Assembly (NCBI GenBank): GCA_020849625.1
Contig: JADLFV010000033.1
Coordinates: forward strand, 1-43,476
Length of the DNA stretch: 43,476 bases
Direction of reading: 5' to 3'
From: Phycisphaeraceae bacterium
GTDB lineage: Bacteria; Planctomycetota; Phycisphaerae; Phycisphaerales; Phycisphaeraceae
This document shows, in pieces, positions 7,574 through 15,746 of the stretch. How positions within the stretch are numbered: position 1 is the first letter of the stretch; each line of letters opens with the position of its first letter. Both the position numbers and the translations under genes were made by a program. The notes under the pieces are model-generated. The model saw only the letters and a list, made by a program, of their open reading frames with translations, did no database searches and was not told the origin of the DNA.

Positions 7574-10500
7574 GCCTCAGTCGCTTCGGCGTGCGCCATC
7601 CGGTGCCGGTGAACCTGCTGATGATCGCGACGATCATCGCGGGCATCTGGTGCGGGTTGTCGTTGCGTCGGGAGTTTTTTCCTGAGAGCGAGCCGGAGCA
7701 GGCGATCATCTCGATGCCCTATCCCGGGGCGACGGCTGAGGAGATCGAGCAGACCCTGGCGATCAAGGTCGAAGACGCCCTGGCGGGCCTCGATGAGATC
7801 AAGAAGATGACCACCACGCTGTCCGACGGCGGCGGCGGGATCATCGTTGAATTTCGCGAAGACATCGACGTTGACAAGGCCCTGGACAAAGTCGAACGGG
7901 AGATGGACGCCCTGCGCGATCTGCCGGAGGAGTCGGAGAAGATTCAGGTCGAGCTGTTCGAGCCGCGCCTGCCGGTGATCATCGTGGCGGTGTATGGTGA
8001 CATTGATGAAGCGGTGATGAAGGACGCGGTGCGCGGGATTCAGGACGACCTGCGGCGTTTGCCGGGGATGGGCGAGATCGCGGTGGGGGGCGTGCGCGAG
8101 GATGAGATCCGGGTGGACGTGGACCGCGATGCGTTGGTGCGCTACGGGATCAGTCTGCCGCAGATATCAACGGCCATCAACGCGGCCATGCTGGACCTTC
8201 CGGGGGGCACGGTGCGCGGGGACACCGGCAACATCAAGGTGCGCACCCTGGGTGTCGATGAGCAGGCCCAGTTGATCCGCGGCATCGAGATGCGCTCACG
8301 CCGCGACGGCGCCACCGTGCGCCTGGATGACTTGGCCCGGGTGGGCGAGTCATTTGTTGACGAGCAGATCGTCACCCGTTGCAACGGCAAACCCGCAGCC
8401 ATGTTGACCGCGTTCGCGGTGGGCGATCAGGACATCGTGCAGATCGCGCAGATGGTGCGGGCTTACATCGCGGCCCGCAACGGTGAGCCGTACCACGCCA
8501 CGTTCATGGAGCGGTTCTTCGACACGCCGCGGCATCAGGCCTGGATGCTGGGCGCTCACAGCTCCCAGCCGTTGCCGCCGGGCGCTGCGCTGACCACCTT
8601 CACGGACCTGGCCCGTTTCGTGGAAGGCCGGCTCGATCTGCTGAAGCGCAACGCCCTGTTCGGCGCAGCGCTGGTGTTCCTGGTGCTGCTGGCGATCCTC
8701 AACTGGCGGGTCGCGGTGTGGGTCGGCTCAGGACTGGTCACCGCGATCTGTGGCACGATCGTGCTGATGTACGGCCTGGACATCACGTTGAACCTGCTGA
8801 CAATGTTCGGGCTGATTATCGTGCTGGGGTTGCTGGTCGATGACGCGATCGTGGTGGCGGAGAACATTCAATCGCGACACGATCGGGGCGAGCCGACGCA
8901 GGAGGCGGCCATCAAGGGCACCGAGCAGGTGCTTTGGCCGGTGGTGGCGACGGTGCTGACGACGGTGGTGGCGTTTCTGCCGCTGTCGTTCGTCAAGGGG
9001 CAGATCGGCGACATGCTCGGGGCGCTGCCGATGGTGGTCAGTTGCGCATTGCTGATGAGCCTGATCGAGGCGCTGCTGATTCTGCCCAGCCACATGGGTC
9101 ACACGCTGGAGCGGATGGACGCCCGCCTGCCAGGCCGGCTCAGCGGCGTGCTGCGTCGCTTCGAGCAGAAGCGCGACGGCTGGCTGTTCGACTGGTTGAT
9201 CCCGCATTACTGCGTGTGGATCAATCGGGCCATACGCTATCGCTACATCTCGGTGTCGCTGGCGGCGGCGATCCTGATCGTGTCGCTGGGCATGGTGGCC
9301 GGCGAGCGCGTGCCGTTCACGTTTATGACCATGAGCGATTCCGAGACGCTGATCGTCGATCTGCACATGCCCATCGGCACGCCCATCGAACGTACCAACC
9401 GCATCGTGCAGCGCATCGAAGCCGCCGCCACCACACAAGCGGAGGTCAGCAACATCGTGGCGGACATCGGTGAATCGAGCAACATCGACACCGGCCAGAC
9501 TCAGATGCGTGCCCAGCACATCGCCCAGATGTTCATCGAGCTTTTGCCCGTCGAACTGCGCGACCGTGAATCGAGCAAGGTCAGCGCTTCGATCCGCGAG
9601 GCCCTGGTCGGGCAACTGGATGAAGTGGAGCGCATCAGCTTCAGCGAGATCACCGGCGGCCCGGGCGGGGCGGACATCAGCCTGGAGTTTCGCGGCGATC
9701 AGCAGGAGAAAATCGTGGCTGCGGCCCGGCGCTTCAAGCTGATGCTGGCCGAGTACGCCGGGGTGACCGACATCGCGGACGACAACGACACCGGGCAACT
9801 GGAGTTGCAGTTCGAGCTGCGCCCCGGCGCCGATGCGCTGGGCTTCACGCGGGCTTCGGTGGCCCAGCAGGTGCGCGGGGCGCTGTTCGGGCTGGAGGCG
9901 CACGTGTTCGCCGGTGACCAGGAGGACGTGAAGGTGCGCGTGCGCTACGATGAGCCGACGCGGCAGAGCCTGTACGCCATCGAGAACAGTTGGCTGATCA
10001 GCCCCAGGACCGGGGCGGCCGTACCGTTGAGCGAAGTGGTGGACGTGAAGGAGACGACGACGTTTTCCACCATTCGCCGCATCGATCGCCAGCGGGCGGT
10101 GACGGTGTTCGCCTACTGCCTGCCGGGGTACAACCCGGAGCAGATTTTCAACAGCATCGACCTGTCCGCACTGCGTCAACAATTTCCGGGGGTCACCATC
10201 GCGCCGACCGGGCGGCAGCAGCAGATGTCCGATGCCTTCGCTTCGCTGCCTTACGGATTTCTGGCGGCGATCCTGATGATCTATGTGATCCTGGCCTGGC
10301 TGTTTGCCGATTATCTGCAGCCACTGATCGTGTTGCTGGCCGTGCCGTTCGCGGTGGTGGGCGTGATCTGGGGGCACTGGGTGCTGGGCTACGAGATGAC
10401 GTTCCTGACCATGATCGGGTTCGTGGCGCTGTCGGGCATCGTGGTCAACGATTCGCTGATCCTGGTCGAGTTCTACAACACCCAGCGGCACACGGGCAAG

Positions 10501-10815
10501 AGCCTGCACGACGCCCTGATCGCGGCCGGTCGGGCGCGGTTGCGGGCCATCGTGCTGACCACGGTGACCACGGTCTTCGGGCTGCTGCCGCTGATCCTGG
10601 AGCAGTCGTTCCAGGCCAAGTTCCTGATCCCCATGGCCATCGCCATCGCCGGCGGGCTGATCTCGTCCACGCTGCTGATCCTGGTGGTGCTGCCCTGCAT
10701 GATGAAGGTGCTGGATGACATCAAGCGGTTGTTTCACCTATCATGGTTCGGTCAACCGTTACCGCATGAACGGGACCTGGAAGGGCCGGCTACCTTTGGA
10801 CGCACCGGTAAGTGA
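7570..10815 (+). CDS. RND-family efflux transporter permease (HAE1/AcrB-like)
   Basis: A 1081-residue inner-membrane proton-driven pump, close to the usual 1000-1070. Helix 1 is at the N-terminus (about 10-30), then the first periplasmic porter region, helices 2-6 (about 355-510), the second porter region and helices 8-12 (about 895-1050). The proton-relay aspartates lie in GLLVDDAIVVAENI of helix 4. In helix 10 the usual AcrB lysine region reads SGIVVNDSLILVEF, with Asn at that position, as in many non-AcrB members. The substrate is unknown. GTG start, four-base overlap with the adaptor; no outer-membrane channel gene is nearby. The stop lies within two bases of the next repeat arm. Confidence 0.95.
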   Translation: MSLSRFGVRHPVPVNLLMIATIIAGIWCGLSLRREFFPESEPEQAIISMPYPGATAEEIEQTLAIKVEDALAGLDEIKKMTTTLSDGGGGIIVEFREDIDVDKALDKVEREMDALRDLPEESEKIQVELFEPRLPVIIVAVYGDIDEAVMKDAVRGIQDDLRRLPGMGEIAVGGVREDEIRVDVDRDALVRYGISLPQISTAINAAMLDLPGGTVRGDTGNIKVRTLGVDEQAQLIRGIEMRSRRDGATVRLDDLARVGESFVDEQIVTRCNGKPAAMLTAFAVGDQDIVQIAQMVRAYIAARNGEPYHATFMERFFDTPRHQAWMLGAHSSQPLPPGAALTTFTDLARFVEGRLDLLKRNALFGAALVFLVLLAILNWRVAVWVGSGLVTAICGTIVLMYGLDITLNLLTMFGLIIVLGLLVDDAIVVAENIQSRHDRGEPTQEAAIKGTEQVLWPVVATVLTTVVAFLPLSFVKGQIGDMLGALPMVVSCALLMSLIEALLILPSHMGHTLERMDARLPGRLSGVLRRFEQKRDGWLFDWLIPHYCVWINRAIRYRYISVSLAAAILIVSLGMVAGERVPFTFMTMSDSETLIVDLHMPIGTPIERTNRIVQRIEAAATTQAEVSNIVADIGESSNIDTGQTQMRAQHIAQMFIELLPVELRDRESSKVSASIREALVGQLDEVERISFSEITGGPGGADISLEFRGDQQEKIVAAARRFKLMLAEYAGVTDIADDNDTGQLELQFELRPGADALGFTRASVAQQVRGALFGLEAHVFAGDQEDVKVRVRYDEPTRQSLYAIENSWLISPRTGAAVPLSEVVDVKETTTFSTIRRIDRQRAVTVFAYCLPGYNPEQIFNSIDLSALRQQFPGVTIAPTGRQQQMSDAFASLPYGFLAAILMIYVILAWLFADYLQPLIVLLAVPFAVVGVIWGHWVLGYEMTFLTMIGFVALSGIVVNDSLILVEFYNTQRHTGKSLHDALIAAGRARLRAIVLTTVTTVFGLLPLILEQSFQAKFLIPMAIAIAGGLISSTLLILVVLPCMMKVLDDIKRLFHLSWFGQPLPHERDLEGPATFGRTGK

Positions 10816-10976
10816 ACCGCTTAGACGCGGAGGAATACCGAAAAACTCATTGAAGAAGCAAACCAGGAGCCCAGGAAACCATGGATCAGATCGTGTGAAT
10901 TGTTATTCATTCCTGCCTTCCTGGGTTCCTTCTTTGATTTTGTCTTTCTCCGCGTCCTGGGCGTCTCTGCGGTTCA
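10814..10976. repeat. nested inverted repeats (gacgcgg / ccgcgtc family)
   Basis: The outer left arm gaaccgcttagacgcggagg (10814-10833) pairs with ctccgcgtc...gcggttc (10948-10975). An inner left arm aaccaggagcccaggaa (10861-10877) pairs with ttcctgccttcctgggttcc (10910-10929). It begins inside the pump's stop codon and fills the gap to the next gene. Confidence 0.8.
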
Positions 10977-10988
10977 ATTAATATCACC

Positions 10989-12635
10989 ATGCTCAAGCTA
11001 GCGACCATACTGGCCAATCCCGGCGAACCGCCCACCGAGACGCGCTATCACGATCCGCAACTGCTGCGCAGCCTCGGCTACAACGGGCTGGTCATCTATG
11101 AAACCACCGCGCTGTCGGGCGTGTCGGAGCCCAACCGCGCGGCCGACCCCGAGGTGCGGCAGTGGATCAATCAGCAGATTGAGCGCGTCGATGGCGCCAT
11201 TCGCCGGGCCACCGAGGCCGGGCTTGCGGTGTACCTGTTCTACGACGTGTTCGTGCTGCTGCGCGAGCTGGTGATGGAGAACAGCGAAAAACTGACCTGC
11301 CGCAATCGTTCGCGCGATCTATGTCCAGCTTCCGACGAGACGCTGGAGCGCTGCGTGGAAGGCATCGATGCCATGCTCCGCCGCTGGCCGCAGTTGGCGG
11401 GTATCGTGCTGCGCTTCGGCGACACGGACGCCGATCGCCTGCCGCACCTGGTTGGCAACGATCTCTACGACCCGCACTGTCCGCGCTGCGCTCATCTGGG
11501 AAGAGCAGACCGCATCATCCGCCTGGTCAAGCACGTCTATCAGCAGGTCGTTCGCCGCCACGACAAGACGCTGATCGTGCGCACCTGGAACGTACGGCCC
11601 AACGGCATCCACGACACGCCCGAACTGGCCCGCCGCGTCATCGAGCAACTGCCAGACGACGAGCGCATGATCCTGTCGTTCAAGTTCACGCAGACCGACT
11701 TCTGGCGTTACCAGCAATGGAACCCCTCGAGCCTGGTGGCCGGGCCGCGGCCGATCATCTACGAATTGCAGTGCCAGCGCGAATTCGAGGGCAAAGGGGC
11801 GCTACCCAACTGGCAGGCCCCGCTGTGGCGCGACGGCTATCCCGAAACGCGGCAACTGGGTGGGACCGACGGCCTGGCCGCGGCTTCCACCTGCGCCAAC
11901 CTGGCTGGCGTCTGGGCCTGGGTGCGCGGCGGCGGCTGGGGCGGGCCGTTCGTCAGCGACGAAACCTGGATCGACGCCAACGTCTTTGCCGCGCCCAAGC
12001 TGGCCGACAACGTCTATGCCGATGACCTGGCCCAGCGCTGGGTCAGCGAGCGGCTGGACATCAGCGAGCCAACCACCGCTCGCGCCATCATCGACACGCT
12101 GGAAGCTTCACCCGAAATCGTGCGTCAGGCCTTTTACATCGGCGCCTATGCCGACGATCGTCCCAACGGCTGGCACCCCAATGCCGGTTGGATCAGTGAC
12201 GATCTGCTCGATGCCCAACTCGCCTGGCGCATGATCCAAAAGCTGCCCGAGACGCATCTGGATTCGGTGGTGGCCGAGAAGCAGGAAGCGGTGACCGCCC
12301 TGGCTCACTGCCGCGCTTCGCTGCATCAGGCTCTTGGCGACCGTCACGACGTGCTGCTGGAGTCGCTGATCGGTTCACTGACCTATGCCGAGAGTTTGTG
12401 TGAAACACTGCGCGACCTGGTGGCCGGCTTGGTCGCTTATCGCCGCTGGCAGCACCGCAAATCGCCGGTTGATGCCGAGGAAGTCCGCAAGCGCCTGCTG
12501 GCTGCCCAGTCGCACTGGAGTCAGCACACGCAGCCGCACGGCCCACTGCCCGGTGCCCGGGTAGCGACGCCATTCCGCGAGGTGCATTTCTGGGATCTGA
12601 CCGAGGACGTGCTGGCGAAAGTCAACGCGGGTTGA
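10989..12635 (+). CDS. glycoside-hydrolase-like TIM-barrel protein (possible GH67 alpha-glucuronidase relative), unproven
   Basis: A 548-residue soluble protein without a signal peptide. Conserved-looking stretches include RTWNVRPNGIHDTPEL, LSFKFTQTDFWRYQQWNPS, YELQCQREFEGKGALPNW and the tryptophan/glycine-rich WAWVRGGGWGGP. The middle alternates beta strands and helices like a TIM barrel. The YELQCQRE(F)EGKG segment recalls text I associate with alpha-glucuronidases of family GH67, but I cannot confirm the family or the catalytic acids. The C-terminal 150 residues are helical. It starts at ATG 10989 without a clear Shine-Dalgarno. It is flanked on both sides by nested repeats, so it is probably transcribed alone. 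Confidence 0.82.
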   Translation: MLKLATILANPGEPPTETRYHDPQLLRSLGYNGLVIYETTALSGVSEPNRAADPEVRQWINQQIERVDGAIRRATEAGLAVYLFYDVFVLLRELVMENSEKLTCRNRSRDLCPASDETLERCVEGIDAMLRRWPQLAGIVLRFGDTDADRLPHLVGNDLYDPHCPRCAHLGRADRIIRLVKHVYQQVVRRHDKTLIVRTWNVRPNGIHDTPELARRVIEQLPDDERMILSFKFTQTDFWRYQQWNPSSLVAGPRPIIYELQCQREFEGKGALPNWQAPLWRDGYPETRQLGGTDGLAAASTCANLAGVWAWVRGGGWGGPFVSDETWIDANVFAAPKLADNVYADDLAQRWVSERLDISEPTTARAIIDTLEASPEIVRQAFYIGAYADDRPNGWHPNAGWISDDLLDAQLAWRMIQKLPETHLDSVVAEKQEAVTALAHCRASLHQALGDRHDVLLESLIGSLTYAESLCETLRDLVAGLVAYRRWQHRKSPVDAEEVRKRLLAAQSHWSQHTQPHGPLPGARVATPFREVHFWDLTEDVLAKVNAG

Positions 12636-12637
12636 GC

Positions 12638-12793
12638 AACCGCAGATTGCGCAGATTTCACAGATGAAGACAAGACAATTTGCCACAAAGGCACGAAGGA
12701 CACGAAGAAGAATATAAGCAGGAGTATTGACTTCGTGCTCTTCGTGCCTTCGTGGCCAATTCCCAATCTGTGAAATCTGCGAAATCTGCGGTT
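12638..12793. repeat. nested inverted repeats, two families, between convergent genes
   Basis: Outer arms aaccgcag...cagatttcacagat (12638-12665) and atctgtgaaatctgcg...gcggtt (12766-12793). Inner arms gccacaaaggcacgaag... (12682-12707) and ...cttcgtgccttcgtggc (12731-12756; CACGAAG family copy C). It fills the space between two convergent genes and is well placed to act as a bidirectional terminator. Confidence 0.9.
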
Positions 12794-12802
12794 TGTCTTT
12801 TC

Positions 12803-15643
12803 TTACTTCGCTTCGAACCAGTTGCTGCCGCGGCCCAGTTCCACCACCAGCGGGACTTTCAACGGCATCGCGGTCTGCATCTCGTGCTGGATGATTTCGG
12901 AACAGCGGTCCGCTTCTTTCGCCGGCGTTTCGAAGACCAGTTCGTCGTGAATCTGCAGCAGCATCTTCATGGGCAGCGATTCGGCTTCGATGCGGCGGTG
13001 CAGGTTGACCATGGCGAGCTTGATCAGGTCGGCGGCTGAGCCTTGGACGACGGTGTTGATGGCTAAACGTTCGCCCAGGGCGCGGGTGTTGCCGTTGGTG
13101 GAGGTGATCTCGGGGATGGCGCGGCGGCGGCCGAGGATGGTCGAGACGTAACCGTGCTGCGTGGCATGCTGCACGCAGTCGTAGAGGAAGCGATCGATGC
13201 CGGGGAAGCGGGCTTTGTAGTCGTCGATCAGTTTGCGGGCGGAATCGACGTCGAGGTTGTCGATGCGGCGAGCTAAACCGTAAGGCGTGACGCCGTAGAT
13301 AATGCCGAAGTTGATGGTTTTGGCGTGCGTTCTCTGTTCGATAGTTATCTCTTCCGGGGGTACGCCGAAGACCTGCACAGCCACGGCGGTGTGGATGTCC
13401 TGCTTCTGGCGGAAGGCTTCGATCAGCGCGTCGTCTTCAGCCAGATGGGCGAGCATGCGCAGTTCGATCTGCGAGTAATCAGCGCTGATCAGCTCGCAGC
13501 TTCCGGGTGCGACGAAGGCGCGGCGAATCTGGCGGCCGATCTCGGTGCGGATGGGAATGTTCTGCAGGTTGGGATTACTCGATGACAGACGCCCCGTGGC
13601 GGCCCCGGTCTGGTGGAACGAGCAATGGATGCGACCGGTGTCGGGATGGATCGCTTCCTTGAGGTTCACCAGGTAGGTGCCCACCAGCTTGGCCAGTTGA
13701 CGATACTCGAGCACCAGTTGCGGCACGCGCAGCTTTTGGCGCGGGATGTCGTCCATCTCCACCAGGCGCTCGAGCACTTCAACATCGGTGGAGGCCCCGG
13801 TCTTGGTGCGCTTGAGCCTGGGCAGCTTCAGCTTGTCGAACAGCAACTCGCTGAGTTGCTTAGGCGAATCGGGATTGATCGGCTCGCCGGCCGCTTCGTG
13901 GATCGCATCGCGCAATTCATCGATGCGCTGCTGCAACGTCTCGCGCTGCTCGTCCAGCACGCCCGGATCGATGGCGATGCCGTTGGATTCCATGCGGGCC
14001 AGCACCTCGACCAGCGGCATCTCCACGCGCTCGGCCAGGTCCTTCATGCCCAGGGAGTTGAGTTGCCCCCGGAAGATGTTGGTCAGGCGCAGAGTGAAGT
14101 CGGCATCCTCGGCTGCGTAGTCGGTGATCAGGTCCAGCTCGATCTGGTCCATCGTCTTCTGCGGCGGATCGTTCTTGCGCGAAGGGCGGTGGCCGATCAG
14201 ATCGGTGATGGGCATCATGCGATGACCAAGCTGCGACTGGGCCAATGCGTCGAGGCCGGTTCCAGGGGCCCCGGCCAGAAAGGCGCCGATCATGGAGTCG
14301 AAGACGATGCCGCGCAGCTCGACGCCCGCTTCGCGCAGCACCAGCAGGTCGTATTTGATGTTGTGCCCGCACTTGGAAACTGATTCATCTTCGAGCACGT
14401 CTTTGAGCGTGTCCAGCACTTTTTTCGGGGACAGATGGGCGTCGGGCGTGGGCGAGCGCAGGGGGATGTAAACGCCTTGGCCTTCTTTCCACGCCAGGCA
14501 GATGCCGCACAGTTGCGTGCGGTGGCCGAGCCCGATGGTTTCGGTGTCAACGGAAAGGAGATTAGCGGCGCGGATGGCATTGATCGCGTCGTCGAGTTGT
14601 TTCTGCGTTTTGATGCAGCGATAGGTGCCGGCGGACGCAGCAAGCCGCGGCGCTTCGTAGGATTGTTCAGGAGCGGTTGCGGCAAACAGGCTGCCTTGAA
14701 CCACCGGCGCTGCTGATTGTGTGGTTCCGCCCTCTGCCTTCCGCCATTCCGGGGGTCCGCCTTCCAGCAGCTTCTCCAGGTCGGCACGATGACGGTTGAA
14801 GCCGAGCTGCTCGAATAACTCCATCAACTTGCGACCTTCGATCATGCCGACCTTGGCGGCGTTCATGTCGAAGTCGATGGCCACCTGGTCGTCGAGCGTG
14901 ACCAGCTTGCGCGTCAGGTCGAACAGCGGGGCGGCCTCCTCGATGAACTGGCGGCGTTTGCCCTTGATCTGATCGAGATGTGTCAGCAGATTGTCCAGCG
15001 AGCCGAACTGCTTGAGAAGTTCGGCGGCTGTTTTTTCGCCGACCTTGTTCACGCCCGGAATGTTGTCCACGTTGTCGCCCATGAGGATGAGCATGTCCAC
15101 GACCTGTTGCGGCGTGATGCCGCGCTCTTCGTGCAACTTCCGGGGGTCGATGATTTCATCCTTGTGGATGTCCATCATGACCACGCGCTCGCCCAGCAGT
15201 TGCAGCAGGTCCTTGTCCCTGGAAACGATGCGCACCTGCACGTCGCGATGTTCGCTGTCATCGAGCGTGCGGCGGATCACCGTGGCGATCAGGTCATCGG
15301 CCTCGACGCGGGGCTCAGCCAACACGGGGATGCCGAACAGTTTGGCGATCTCGATCATTCGCGGCACCTGCGGCCCGAACGTCTCAGGCGTTTCGCGACG
15401 AGTGCCTTTGTAATCCGGGTACAACTCGTGCCTGAAATTTTTCCCCGGCGAATCGATCGCCATGGCCACGAACCGCGGGCGAAACTCACGAAAAAGCTTC
15501 AGCAGCATGCCGGTGAAAGCGAAGGTGGCGTTGGTGGGTTCGCCGGTGACGGGCGAGGTCATGGGGGTGCGAATGGCGAAGAAGGCCCGGAACATCTGGG
15601 CGTGGCCGTCGATCAGGTAGAGGCTTTGGGCGTTGGTTGTCAT
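12803..15643 (-). CDS. polA: DNA polymerase I
   Basis: A 946-residue three-domain repair and replication polymerase, near the usual 920-950. Domains: 5'-3' exonuclease/flap nuclease (about 1-300; FRAFFAIRTPMTS start, VEADDLIATVI, GDNVDNIPGVNKVGEKTA); 3'-5' proofreading exonuclease (about 345-535), whose acidic residues are present in VDTETIG, GHNIKYD and YAAEDAD; and the polymerase (about 560-946) with SADYSQIELR (motif A), RTHAKTINFGIIYG (motif B) and QIHDELVFE (motif C). Proofreading looks functional, unlike in many polA genes. No Shine-Dalgarno precedes ATG 15643. A repeat-rich linker lies near residues 285-330. Four or more CCCCCGGAA-type signals lie inside. Confidence 0.98.
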   Translation of the reverse strand: MTTNAQSLYLIDGHAQMFRAFFAIRTPMTSPVTGEPTNATFAFTGMLLKLFREFRPRFVAMAIDSPGKNFRHELYPDYKGTRRETPETFGPQVPRMIEIAKLFGIPVLAEPRVEADDLIATVIRRTLDDSEHRDVQVRIVSRDKDLLQLLGERVVMMDIHKDEIIDPRKLHEERGITPQQVVDMLILMGDNVDNIPGVNKVGEKTAAELLKQFGSLDNLLTHLDQIKGKRRQFIEEAAPLFDLTRKLVTLDDQVAIDFDMNAAKVGMIEGRKLMELFEQLGFNRHRADLEKLLEGGPPEWRKAEGGTTQSAAPVVQGSLFAATAPEQSYEAPRLAASAGTYRCIKTQKQLDDAINAIRAANLLSVDTETIGLGHRTQLCGICLAWKEGQGVYIPLRSPTPDAHLSPKKVLDTLKDVLEDESVSKCGHNIKYDLLVLREAGVELRGIVFDSMIGAFLAGAPGTGLDALAQSQLGHRMMPITDLIGHRPSRKNDPPQKTMDQIELDLITDYAAEDADFTLRLTNIFRGQLNSLGMKDLAERVEMPLVEVLARMESNGIAIDPGVLDEQRETLQQRIDELRDAIHEAAGEPINPDSPKQLSELLFDKLKLPRLKRTKTGASTDVEVLERLVEMDDIPRQKLRVPQLVLEYRQLAKLVGTYLVNLKEAIHPDTGRIHCSFHQTGAATGRLSSSNPNLQNIPIRTEIGRQIRRAFVAPGSCELISADYSQIELRMLAHLAEDDALIEAFRQKQDIHTAVAVQVFGVPPEEITIEQRTHAKTINFGIIYGVTPYGLARRIDNLDVDSARKLIDDYKARFPGIDRFLYDCVQHATQHGYVSTILGRRRAIPEITSTNGNTRALGERLAINTVVQGSAADLIKLAMVNLHRRIEAESLPMKMLLQIHDELVFETPAKEADRCSEIIQHEMQTAMPLKVPLVVELGRGSNWFEAK

Positions 15644-15660
15644 GGATTGTCAAGACTTTA

Positions 15661-15735
15661 GCCACGAAGGCACGAAGGGCACGAAGTCAATACAGATTCA
15701 GATGTGCAGCTTCGTGTTCTTCGTGCCTTCGTGGC
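15661..15735. repeat. long inverted repeat, CACGAAG family (copy D)
   Basis: Left arm gccacgaaggcacgaag... (15661-15686), right arm ...cttcgtgccttcgtggc (15710-15735): 26-base arms with only a few mismatches. It lies between purL (upstream) and polA (downstream), both on the minus strand, about 11 bases after the purL stop. Confidence 0.92.
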
Positions 15736-15746
15736 GCATTGTTCTC

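Noticed and set aside
8728..10737. 669-codon open frame antisense to the RND pump gene
   Set aside because: His/Gln/Arg-rich composition with no domain; it is the typical antisense shadow of a GC-rich, C-ending gene.
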